Source of the DNA: Clostridia bacterium
Lineage (GTDB): Bacteria; Bacillota; Clostridia; Oscillospirales; CAG-272
Direction: 5' to 3'
DNA length: 5,516 nt
Assembly (NCBI GenBank): GCA_017416885.1
Contig: JAFQAM010000384.1
Coordinates: forward strand, 1 to 5,516
A program made the translations under genes and the position numbers. The notes below the pieces were generated by a model, which saw only the letters and a program-made list of their open reading frames with translations, was not told where the DNA came from and did no database searches. Positions within the stretch are counted from its first letter, which is position 1. Every line of letters begins with the position of its first letter. This document shows, piece after piece, positions 1-4,786 of the stretch.

Positions 1-183
1 ATCAATGTTAATACAGAATGTCAATTAGCTTTCGCTGCTGCTACAAGAGCATATGTTGAGGCTGGTAAGGACTTAAGCGGTAAGGGATTTGACCCAAGAA
101 AGCTTCTTGCTCCAGGTTTTGAAGCAATTAAAGCAACCGTTAAAGAAAAGATGGAGCTTTTCGGTTCTGTAAACAAGGCTTAA
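1..183 (+). CDS. fba: Class II fructose-bisphosphate aldolase, C-terminal part (5' end outside window)
   Basis: The frame is open from base 1 and gives 60 residues before a TAA stop. The protein ends with motifs typical of clostridial class II aldolases: INVNTECQLAFAAATR, the GKGFDPRKLLAPG stretch, and the tail KATVKEKMELFGSVNKA. Members of this family are zinc-dependent cytoplasmic enzymes that interconvert fructose-1,6-bisphosphate with dihydroxyacetone phosphate and glyceraldehyde-3-phosphate in glycolysis and gluconeogenesis. The INVNTE segment is part of the phosphate-binding and active-site face; the zinc ligands lie upstream of the window. The family is about 280-310 residues long, so roughly the last fifth is visible. 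A terminator follows 15 bases after the stop, so fba is the last gene of its transcript. Its final codons recur in frame near 2069-2098. Identification rests on recognition of the family sequence and is firm. Confidence 0.93.
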   Translation: MNVNTECQLAFAAATRAYVEAGKDLSGKGFDPRKLLAPGFEAIKATVKEKMELFGSVNKA

Positions 184-198
184 TTAAATTTTATATGC

Positions 199-235
199 AA
201 AAATCCTCGATTTTTAATCGGGGATTTTTGTTGTT
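199..235 (+). terminator. Rho-independent terminator of fba
   Basis: A 14-bp stem (199-212 with 216-229), with one G-T wobble and a TTT loop, ends in TTTTT followed by GTTGTT. The A-rich 5' arm and T-rich 3' arm give the usual form, and the reverse strand could also terminate. It separates fba from the small-gene unit that starts with the promoter at 249. Confidence 0.9.
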
Positions 236-248
236 ATTCGATTATAAA

Positions 249-277
249 TTGACAAAACGATAATATTATGGTAAAAT
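249..277 (+). promoter_or_regulatory. Strong sigma-A-type promoter for the three-gene unit
   Basis: A perfect TTGACA -35 box (249-254), a 17-nt spacer and a TAAAAT -10 box (272-277) are present. A TG one base before the -10 (269-270) makes it an extended -10 promoter. The predicted start of transcription is near 284, so the transcript begins just upstream of the first repeat copy (306). The match is close to optimal, which suggests constitutive, fairly high expression of the downstream genes. Confidence 0.82.
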
Positions 278-305
278 CTATGTAAGAGATTTGGAGATGT
301 AAGGT

Positions 306-323
306 GGAGACATAGAACCGTCC
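306..323 (+). repeat. GAACCGTCC-type repeat, copy 1 (partial, + orientation)
   Basis: GGAGACATAGAACCGTCC matches the first 18 bases of the complete 27-bp unit seen at 1357-1383, with one C-to-T change (CATAG for CACAG). The closing arm TGTCTCC is missing and the match stops at 323. A short TCCCC at 340-344 may be a displaced fragment of the unit. The copy lies in the predicted 5' leader of the three-gene transcript. Confidence 0.8.
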
Positions 324-353
324 GAAACCACTGAAAAAGTCCCCGTATGATTG

Positions 354-359
354 AAGGAG
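354..359 (+). promoter_or_regulatory. Ribosome binding site that sets a GTG start
   Basis: AAGGAG ends 6 nt before GTG at 366. It decides between the upstream TTG (351) and the GTG (366). The ATG at 364 is out of frame and followed at once by TGA. Confidence 0.75.
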
Positions 360-365
360 AAATAT

Positions 366-809
366 GTGAAAAAAGAATATTTTGAAGTAAAAATTGATGT
401 AGAGAAAACAAAGATGAATTTTAAAAACTATGTTCAAAATAAATCTGAGAAGGTTGATGTGGATGAAATTTATGGTTTTTATCATATTGATAAGATTGAA
501 CTATATAAGAAAAAAAATCCAAGAAGCATTAGAATATTATGCGATTACTACATTTACGGAGAAATAAATAATGACGGTATACTAAAATACACATATAGGC
601 GAACTTTTGAAAGTATAGTTTTTACTATTTTTGCCCCTATGTTCATGTTAATAGCGGGAGTATTGTTGGGAGCAGTCATATTGAAAATAGAAGCTATGTA
701 TATTTGGATTTTCCCTGCAACTATTTTACTTTTATGTAATATGTTAAAAAATAAAGAGTTAAGAAAAGACTTAAAAAGTTCTTTGTCAAGACTGATAGTC
801 ATGATCTAG
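366..809 (+). CDS. Small two-helix membrane protein, unknown function
   Basis: I chose the GTG start at 366 because AAGGAG (354-359) lies 6 nt before it; a TTG at 351 would put that ribosome site inside the gene. The product has 147 residues and belongs to no family I recognise. Residues 1-80 are polar and charged, probably cytoplasmic, and rich in Lys, Asp and Tyr. Two hydrophobic helices follow at about 84-106 and 109-127, then a basic tail (KNKELRKDLK) ends the protein. There is no cleavable signal peptide. The layout resembles small PH-domain-like or accessory membrane proteins, but no domain can be assigned. It is the first gene of the unit driven by the promoter at 249. Its TAG stop overlaps the edge of repeat copy 2, and the next gene starts 50 nt downstream. 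Repeat copies in opposite orientation bracket it on both sides. Confidence 0.72.
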   Translation: MKKEYFEVKIDVEKTKMNFKNYVQNKSEKVDVDEIYGFYHIDKIELYKKKNPRSIRILCDYYIYGEINNDGILKYTYRRTFESIVFTIFAPMFMLIAGVLLGAVILKIEAMYIWIFPATILLLCNMLKNKELRKDLKSSLSRLIVMI

Positions 810-845
810 GGAACGGTTCTATGTTTCTTGGAGACAGGAGACGGT
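808..845 (-). repeat. GAACCGTCC-type repeat, copy 2 (two partial units, - orientation)
   Basis: Bases 808-830 read like the reverse complement of the repeat (GGAACGGTTCTATGTTTCTTGG), and 830-845 begin a second partial unit in the same orientation (GGAGACAGGAGACGGT). Together they fill most of the 50-nt gap between the first two small genes. The first unit overlaps the TAG stop of the upstream gene. It shares the CATAGAACCG variant with copy 1 when read on the other strand. Confidence 0.72.
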
Positions 846-859
846 ATAAGGAGATTTTT

Positions 860-1348
860 ATGGAATATAATATTGCATTTGAGATTACTGAGGTTTCAAA
901 ATTTCATTACTACACGGCAGCAGGGGTTTTTGCCGGTTTATTTATTATCGCATTTTCTGTTTTTCTTGGGACATTCGGTACAGCTGTTCATTCTGCTTTA
1001 TGGAAGCCATTAATATCGTTTTTGTTTTCGGCAGTATTTCTATATTTCGCCGTACAATTATCTATCAGCACCACAAAGATGATTAATGATGTTTATGGTT
1101 GCTATGAGCAAGGAGATGCGCAGATTGTAGAAGGTACGGTAGAAAATTGTGATACTAAGCATTTTTATAAAAATGGACGAGGCTCTTTTACTGTAGATGG
1201 CGTAAAATTTGATTACGGACATACAGTTGGACTGCCAAGTTATCGAGGAAAAAATAATTTGATTCAAGAAAATGGTCAAAATGTCAAAATTCATTATATT
1301 CCGTATTCAAACCAAAATTTGATTGTAAAAATTGAAATTTGCGATTAG
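860..1348 (+). CDS. Small two-helix membrane protein with C-terminal beta-rich domain, unknown function
   Basis: The ATG at 860 is preceded by AAGGAG (848-853) at 6 nt. The upstream in-frame ATG at 821 lies inside repeat copy 2 and lacks a ribosome site, so it is rejected. The product has 162 residues. Hydrophobic helices sit at about 17-39 and 50-69, followed by a linker and a soluble domain from about 82 to 160. That domain alternates short strands (EGTVENC, SFTVDGVKFDYG, NVKIHYIPY, LIVKIEI) and looks like a small beta-barrel or OB-like fold. This pattern is common in uncharacterised clostridial membrane proteins, but I do not recognise the exact family and assign no function. It is the middle gene of the unit, 50 nt after the first and 51 nt before the third, with repeat copies filling both gaps. 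Confidence 0.8.
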   Translation: MEYNIAFEITEVSKFHYYTAAGVFAGLFIIAFSVFLGTFGTAVHSALWKPLISFLFSAVFLYFAVQLSISTTKMINDVYGCYEQGDAQIVEGTVENCDTKHFYKNGRGSFTVDGVKFDYGHTVGLPSYRGKNNLIQENGQNVKIHYIPYSNQNLIVKIEICD

Positions 1349-1356
1349 AAAGACAT

Positions 1357-1383
1357 GGAGACACAGAACCGTCCCCTGTCTCC
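1357..1383 (+). repeat. GAACCGTCC-type palindromic repeat, copy 3 (complete unit)
   Basis: This is a complete 27-bp unit: 5' arm GGAGACA, middle CAGAACCGTCCCC, 3' arm TGTCTCC. The 7-bp arms can form a hairpin with a 13-nt loop, or 8-9 bp with a bulge. It starts 8 nt after one stop codon and ends 3 nt before the ribosome site of the next gene. The same unit occurs unchanged at 2012-2038. From memory, the reverse-strand core GGGGACGGTTCT is a widespread dispersed repeat in Clostridia and other bacteria, often near REP-associated tyrosine transposases; no such gene is visible here. Confidence 0.9.
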
Positions 1384-1393
1384 CTTAAGGAGA
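1379..1393 (+). promoter_or_regulatory. Possible hairpin hiding the ribosome site of the third small gene
   Basis: TCTCC (1379-1383), the 3' arm of repeat copy 3, is complementary to GGAGA (1389-1393), which contains the ribosome site AAGGAG (1387-1392); the loop would be CTTAA. The same arm can instead pair with GGAGACA at 1357-1363. The two foldings exclude each other. The pairing is visible, but any regulatory effect is inferred. Confidence 0.4.
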
Positions 1394-1399
1394 AATTAT

Positions 1400-1864
1400 A
1401 TGAACAAAAAAGAATTCAAAATAACAACTACAAAGATATATGAAGAGTATGGTTTTTTAAAAAAAGGAAAGTATTTCTATTTAGATTTGGAAGATGTATT
1501 GATATGTTCTGGTTTTTCTCATGCTTATGGATGCACATATTTAGCATATAATGTAAGTATAAAAGCACTACATTCAGAAAACGAAAGAAAAATGAATGAT
1601 ATGTTTGATGGGTATGATTCTACAGAAAATCAAATTTGCTTTAATGAAAAAGAAAAAGGTATTTACCAAATTGAAATTTGCTACGAAAAATACACAAAGG
1701 AAGAATACGAAAAAAAATTAACAGATGTATTACATAAGCATTTTGATCCTTATAAAAATGATGCAATAGGATTTATTAAAAAATGCTGCACAGAAGTAGG
1801 TGTCTTATTTGATAATGAAACTATGTTATTAAAAGCAAAAGCCAAGAAATATTTAGAAATATAA
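1400..1864 (+). CDS. Small soluble protein, possibly DUF4304-like
   Basis: The ATG at 1400 has AAGGAG (1387-1392) 7 nt upstream. An in-frame ATG at 1355 would translate the repeat itself (METQNRPLSPL) and is rejected. The product has 154 residues, with no signal peptide or membrane helix, and is rich in Lys, Glu and Tyr. The N-terminus (an amphipathic helix, then GFLKKGKYFYLDLEDV and a strand pair with YLAYNVSIKAL) resembles DUF4304-type proteins, which begin with a helix, a GFKKKG-like turn and a Phe/Tyr-rich sheet. That resemblance is loose. The second half, from about 90, is predicted mainly helical (YEKYTKEEYEKKLTDVLHKHF). Some proteins of this kind sit near toxin-immunity loci, but no toxin is visible here. 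It is the last gene of the unit; a terminator follows at 1959. It is visibly more AT-rich than fba and the hydrolases. Confidence 0.75.
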   Translation: MNKKEFKITTTKIYEEYGFLKKGKYFYLDLEDVLICSGFSHAYGCTYLAYNVSIKALHSENERKMNDMFDGYDSTENQICFNEKEKGIYQIEICYEKYTKEEYEKKLTDVLHKHFDPYKNDAIGFIKKCCTEVGVLFDNETMLLKAKAKKYLEI

Positions 1865-1886
1865 GTATTGTATTAAAGTAAGTCAA

Positions 1887-1913
1887 GATGACAGGTGATG
1901 GCTCTATTGTTTG
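1887..1913 (-). repeat. Decayed GAACCGTCC-type repeat, copy 4 (- orientation)
   Basis: GACAGGTGATGGCTCTATTG (1890-1909) and its flanks match the reverse-strand unit at about 17 of 22 positions with one inserted T. The differences are mostly C-to-T or G-to-A changes. It lies 22 nt after the stop of the third small gene, in the opposite orientation to copy 3, so that gene too is bracketed by inverted copies. It is less certain than the other copies. Confidence 0.55.
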
Positions 1914-1958
1914 AGATTGATAATGCTTACTTTTCTAACAAAAAACTTAATAGTTTGG

Positions 1959-1987
1959 CGCACACGGAGCAATCCGTGTGCGTTTTT
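1959..1987 (+). terminator. Rho-independent terminator of the three-gene unit
   Basis: A perfect 10-bp GC-rich stem, CGCACACGGA (1959-1968) with TCCGTGTGCG (1973-1982), is closed by a GCAA tetraloop of the stable GNRA class and followed by TTTTT. It ends the transcript started at the promoter near 249. Confidence 0.93.
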
Positions 1988-2011
1988 GGTTGCATGCAGA
2001 AAAGCAGTTGC

Positions 2012-2038
2012 GGAGACACAGAACCGTCCCCTGTCTCC
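2012..2038 (+). repeat. GAACCGTCC-type palindromic repeat, copy 5 (complete unit)
   Basis: This unit is identical over all 27 bases to the one at 1357-1383. It lies outside the terminator of the three-gene unit and therefore is not simply part of that operon's spacing. The perfect identity of two copies 655 bp apart points to recent spread or homogenisation. Confidence 0.92.
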
Positions 2039-2056
2039 GAACCGTCCCCTGTCTCC
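2039..2056 (+). repeat. Partial tandem copy of the repeat (3' two-thirds)
   Basis: GAACCGTCCCCTGTCTCC repeats 2021-2038 exactly and directly follows it. The result is 1.67 units in tandem. Slippage or a partial insertion would produce this. Confidence 0.92.
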
Positions 2057-2068
2057 CCTTAAAAATCA

Positions 2069-2098
2069 AAGCTTTTCGGTTCGGTAAACAAATCTTAG
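2069..2098 (+). pseudogene. Remnant of an fba 3' end (last nine codons plus stop)
   Basis: Read from 2069, the codons give KLFGSVNKS and a TAG stop, against ELFGSVNKA and TAA at the end of fba (154-183). Bases 2070-2097 match 155-182 at 25 of 28 positions, including a run of 13 identical bases (AGCTTTTCGGTTC). The frame and stop position are kept and one change (TCT/TCG) is silent. Similarity fades upstream of about 2063, just past the repeat block ending at 2056. It cannot make a functional protein. It is either the original fba end displaced by insertion of the intervening unit, an attachment-site-like direct repeat, or the last trace of a decayed second fba gene. Confidence 0.75.
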
Positions 2099-2116
2099 CA
2101 TATTTTTAAATAACGG

Positions 2117-2150
2117 AAAACGGAACAGGCAAAATGCCTGTTCCGTTTTT
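2117..2150. terminator. Strong terminator, probably bidirectional
   Basis: AAAACGGAACAGGC (2117-2130) pairs perfectly over 14 bp with 2136-2149 across a 5-nt AAAAT loop and is followed by T and then an AT-rich tract. The A-rich 5' arm gives a U-run on the reverse strand as well. On the plus strand it stands 18 nt after the fba remnant. On the minus strand it begins within the stop codon of the lipoprotein gene, so it can serve both converging directions. Confidence 0.9.
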
Positions 2151-3267
2151 AGTATTTTATTTGTTGGTCGAATATTATTTCGCCTGTATTTGATATGTAA
2201 ATATAGCGATTATAATCTTTATTGTCTATTTCTATGTCGCCTTCAACCTCTATGATTATAGAGTTTTTAACGGGCAATACGGCTATGTAGCAATCGTTTG
2301 TATTTGCTACCTTGCCAACTAATTTCTTTTCGTATTTTTCGGTATCGTAAATATGAACCTGATGGTTGGTGTTTAGTGTCATTACACAGCTTTCGTCAAA
2401 GTAAATAATCACTTCTTCATCTTCAAAGGTGTGAACAACTTCAATTTTTTTGTTTACTTCATTGTAATAGCAAAGGGATGAACCGTGTACTCCTCTGAAA
2501 TCTGCTCTTGTTGACCAAAATTGATTTTTATTACAGTAGTATATAGTAAAATACATTATTCCGTTTAGGTTTTTAATTTTCACATTTGTTTGGTAAAAAT
2601 CGCCCGCGTCAACACCTATTCCGGTAGTTGTATATGCGTATTCGTATATTGCTCGGTCAACCTCGTGCATACTTTCTACATCATATTCATCCTCATCATC
2701 ATAATAATGATGAGGGTCTGATGATATGGTAAAACCGCTATATCTGTCGCTATCAACCTTTTTGGTTAGTTCGTTTACTTGCTCTTCTGTCAAGAGCTGG
2801 GTATCTTGTTTCATATCTAGTTCATTAGCTTCGTTATCCAATATGAAAGTTATTTTATAGTATTCGTAGTGGTCAACAAGTCCTGTGTTAACATTATATT
2901 TAGGAACTCTCCTTATACCGTATTGCATAAAGCCGTTTTCTGTAAGCTCTGCGCCGTAATTATTACCTGTATAGTCAAAGCCACTATGCTCATATTTATA
3001 GCTTTCAATAAACATTTGGTTTTTTTCTTTATCTATCAACCAATCATTATTTATCAACATATATTTGTCATTTTCTTGCACAGAAGATGAGTTGATAAAT
3101 ACAGCGGGTATATTTTTTAGCGCGCCACTGCTGCCATTTCCGCAAGAGCCACAGGATGAGCAAGAAAGCGTTGTACAGCCTGCGCAAAAAACAAGGCAGG
3201 ATGAAAGTATCAGCATTAAGATAATAAATGTCATTAAGACTGCTATTCTAATTATGTTTCGTTTCAT
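2149..3267 (-). CDS. Cys-rich lipoprotein-like membrane-anchored protein, unknown function
   Basis: The ATG (3265-3267 on the complement) follows AAAGGAGG at 7 nt, an ideal ribosome site. The product has 372 residues. A short basic N-terminus (MKRNIIR) precedes a hydrophobic stretch, about residues 8-29, containing the lipobox LSSC with Cys24 as the likely lipidated residue. A striking cluster follows: Cys24, 28, 31, 36, 39 and 42, partly as CxxC, then a Gly/Ser linker. The rest, about 50-372, appears to be an extracytoplasmic, Tyr- and Asp-rich domain with many short beta strands and an acidic patch DDEDEYD (190-196). I recognise no catalytic motif or family. It is a single-gene unit with its own promoter (3291-3319) and a shared terminator. 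It points away from the hydrolases and converges on the fba remnant. An alternative is a membrane anchor rather than lipidation, since CAGC (28-31) is a poorer lipobox. Confidence 0.85.
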   Translation of the reverse strand: MKRNIIRIAVLMTFIILMLILSSCLVFCAGCTTLSCSSCGSCGNGSSGALKNIPAVFINSSSVQENDKYMLINNDWLIDKEKNQMFIESYKYEHSGFDYTGNNYGAELTENGFMQYGIRRVPKYNVNTGLVDHYEYYKITFILDNEANELDMKQDTQLLTEEQVNELTKKVDSDRYSGFTISSDPHHYYDDEDEYDVESMHEVDRAIYEYAYTTTGIGVDAGDFYQTNVKIKNLNGIMYFTIYYCNKNQFWSTRADFRGVHGSSLCYYNEVNKKIEVVHTFEDEEVIIYFDESCVMTLNTNHQVHIYDTEKYEKKLVGKVANTNDCYIAVLPVKNSIIIEVEGDIEIDNKDYNRYIYISNTGEIIFDQQIKY

Positions 3268-3274
3268 AGATAAG

Positions 3275-3282
3275 CCTCCTTT
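3275..3282 (-). promoter_or_regulatory. Ribosome binding site of the lipoprotein gene
   Basis: AAAGGAGG on the minus strand, 7 nt before the ATG. It is the strongest ribosome site in the window and confirms this start. Confidence 0.85.
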
Positions 3283-3290
3283 GTATCTTT

Positions 3291-3319
3291 AGTATATCAT
3301 AAAGGTTGCAAAAAATCAA
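3291..3319 (-). promoter_or_regulatory. Promoter of the lipoprotein gene
   Basis: On the minus strand TTGATT (3314-3319), a 17-nt spacer and TATACT (3291-3296) are preceded by TG one base upstream, an extended -10. The -35 matches only four of six consensus bases, so the extended -10 probably compensates. The -35 lies in the loop of an inverted repeat. Confidence 0.7.
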
Positions 3320-3326
3320 GCAACCT
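3303..3326. repeat. Inverted repeat over the -35 of the minus-strand promoter
   Basis: AGGTTGC (3303-3309) and GCAACCT (3320-3326) form a 7-bp inverted repeat with a 10-nt centre that contains the -35 box. A further AACC/GGTT pair occurs at 3343-3353. These may be operator half-sites for a repressor or activator; no binding protein can be named. Confidence 0.45.
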
Positions 3327-3392
3327 AAAGTTTACATTTGTCAACCGCAGGTTAGAATTTTATTTATATATTGATTTTATTGTATTTATATC

Positions 3393-3421
3393 TTGACTTA
3401 ATTTTAATATTATATTAAAAT
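3393..3421 (+). promoter_or_regulatory. Promoter of the hydrolase genes
   Basis: TTGACT (3393-3398), a 17-nt spacer and TAAAAT (3416-3421) give a good sigma-A-type promoter, with a start of transcription expected near 3428. The leader to the ATG would be only about 33 nt. It is back to back with the minus-strand promoter about 75 bp away. Confidence 0.75.
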
Positions 3422-3423
3422 TA
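3399..3423. promoter_or_regulatory. 25-bp palindrome over the spacer and -10 of the hydrolase promoter
   Basis: TAATTTTAATA (3399-3409) and TATTAAAATTA (3413-3423) are perfect 11-bp inverted arms around a 3-nt centre, starting directly after the -35 and including the -10. A repressor binding there would block RNA polymerase. In such AT-rich DNA part of the symmetry may be chance. Confidence 0.5.
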
Positions 3424-3425
3424 GG

Positions 3426-3437
3426 ATAGTATACTAT
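3426..3437. promoter_or_regulatory. 12-bp perfect palindrome at the predicted transcription start
   Basis: ATAGTATACTAT is a perfect palindrome just downstream of the -10, over the expected start site. It is a second operator candidate for the hydrolase genes; its middle could also be read as a -10 (TATACT), but no suitable -35 lies 17 nt upstream. Confidence 0.4.
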
Positions 3438-3460
3438 ATATTTTCAAGGAGCTTTTTCTT

Positions 3461-4786
3461 ATGAGCAATATTAATGTAGATTTTAGCAAGGTATCGGGTA
3501 AAATTAAGGTTATGCACGCGGTGAATAACGGTCCTCATGTGACAAGGGGTGACCAAAAAAGAGGTAATCAGGATTACTACAAGGCGGCGCGTATTCCTTA
3601 TGCAAGGACACACGATGCTGCGTTTCACGCACAATACGGCGGTGAGCATAGCGTTGATATTCAAGCTATATTTCCTGATTTTGATGCAGATGTAAATGAT
3701 CAAAACAGCTATGATTTTGCTTGCACGGATAAGTATATTGCCGAAATGTTTGAGTTTGGCACAAAGCCATTTTACCGTCTCGGCTCAAAGATTGAGCATT
3801 ACATAAAGAAATACGGCACATTTCCGCCTAAGGATTATCACAAGTGGGCAGAAATTTGCGAGCATATTATTATGCACTATACTGAGGGCTGGGCAGACGG
3901 CTTTAACTACGATATGGAATATTGGGAAATTTGGAATGAACCGGATTTAGACCCTGATGACAGTCCTAACAAGCGTTGTTGGCAAGGGACTGAAGAGGAG
4001 TTTGCAAGGTTTTATACTGTTGCTTCTACATATTTGAAAAACCGTTTTCCTCACTTAAAAATTGGCGGTCCTGCCATTGCTTGGAATGAGGATTGGCTTG
4101 AAAGATTTTTTGAAAGAATTAAGGATGCACATCCTCCTATGGACTTTTTATCCTGGCACTGGTACGGTGTTGAGCCAAGGAAAATGTCTAAAAAGGGTAC
4201 AAGAATTGCTAATATTGCAAAGCGGTACGGATATGGGGATGCGGAAATTATTCTTAATGAATGGAACTATGTACGCGGTTGGGCTGACGAATTTGTATAT
4301 AGCATTGAAACCATTATTGGTATGAAGGGCGCGGCGTTTACATCTGCTTGTATGGCTGAGGCGCAGAAAAATCCTGATATTGATATGCTTATGTATTATG
4401 ATACAAGACCTTGCGCTATGAACGGTATGTTTGATTTTTATACTATGCGTCCGCTTAAGGGATATTATCCTTTTCTTATTTTTTCTAATATTTACGAGTT
4501 AAAAAATCAAGTTAAAGCAAAAATCGACGATAAGGAAATTTATGCGGTTTGCTCTAAAAATGAGGAATATGCGCGAATGACGGTTACTTATTATAGCGAA
4601 AATGATAACGCTTCAGCTAAATTTGTAGCTATAAATACTAAGGGCGCGGATTTTAGCAATGCAAGGATATTTGTAACCGATATTAATGGGACAATGGTTG
4701 AAAATCTGATTGATAAATTTATTGACGGCAAAATTACATTAAGGCTTGAAAGAAACAGTATTGTATATATTGAGGGGAAAATATAA
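3461..4786 (+). CDS. Intracellular glycoside hydrolase, clan GH-A, GH39-like
   Basis: ATG at 3461 follows AAGGAG (3446-3451) by 9 nt. The product has 441 residues. The TIM-barrel motifs of clan GH-A are clear: YWEIWNEPDL with Glu160 as expected acid/base, SWHWYG at 231-236, IILNEWNY with Glu267 as expected nucleophile, and YYDTRP at 312-317. The NE pair plus the second Glu about 107 residues later fits a retaining mechanism as in GH39 xylosidases and relatives. An early ARTHDAAF segment (48-55) resembles the R-x-H region of GH39. Residues from about 365 to 441 look like a C-terminal beta domain. There is no signal peptide, so it probably acts in the cytoplasm on imported oligosaccharides; the sugar is not predictable. 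It is the first of two coupled paralogs and has an expected length for a compact GH39-like enzyme. Confidence 0.85.
   Translation: MSNINVDFSKVSGKIKVMHAVNNGPHVTRGDQKRGNQDYYKAARIPYARTHDAAFHAQYGGEHSVDIQAIFPDFDADVNDQNSYDFACTDKYIAEMFEFGTKPFYRLGSKIEHYIKKYGTFPPKDYHKWAEICEHIIMHYTEGWADGFNYDMEYWEIWNEPDLDPDDSPNKRCWQGTEEEFARFYTVASTYLKNRFPHLKIGGPAIAWNEDWLERFFERIKDAHPPMDFLSWHWYGVEPRKMSKKGTRIANIAKRYGYGDAEIILNEWNYVRGWADEFVYSIETIIGMKGAAFTSACMAEAQKNPDIDMLMYYDTRPCAMNGMFDFYTMRPLKGYYPFLIFSNIYELKNQVKAKIDDKEIYAVCSKNEEYARMTVTYYSENDNASAKFVAINTKGADFSNARIFVTDINGTMVENLIDKFIDGKITLRLERNSIVYIEGKI

Larger units (their letters stand above)
1865..2011. other. Non-coding stretch after the three-gene unit
   Basis: No credible gene is present. 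Besides the decayed repeat, an 8-bp inverted repeat AAAGTAAG (1875-1882) / CTTACTTT (1926-1933) encloses that repeat, and the terminator follows at 1959. From 1988 to 2011 nothing is recognised. Confidence 0.6.

Noticed and set aside
1888..1914. Eight-codon open frame (MTGDGSIV) after the third small gene
   Set aside because: It has no ribosome site and coincides with a decayed repeat copy read in the reverse orientation.
306..2056. CRISPR array
   Set aside because: The repeat copies are about 500-550 bp apart with genes between them and in alternating orientation. CRISPR arrays have short, regular spacers and direct repeats, and no cas gene is seen.
306..2056. Integron-type attC cassette array
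   Set aside because: The units are 27 bp with simple 7-bp arms, alternate in orientation and lack the paired R/L boxes of attC sites. No integrase is in the window. The cassette-like layout is kept as an observation only.
2869..3292. Plus-strand open frames opposite the lipoprotein gene
   Set aside because: They are antisense shadows without ribosome sites, and the minus-strand frame has a near-perfect one and a lipobox.
3316..3344. TTGACA on the minus strand (3339-3344) as -35 for the lipoprotein gene
   Set aside because: At 17 or 18 nt there is no -10-like hexamer (GCTTGA or CTTGAT). The TTGATT / TATACT pair closer to the gene fits better.
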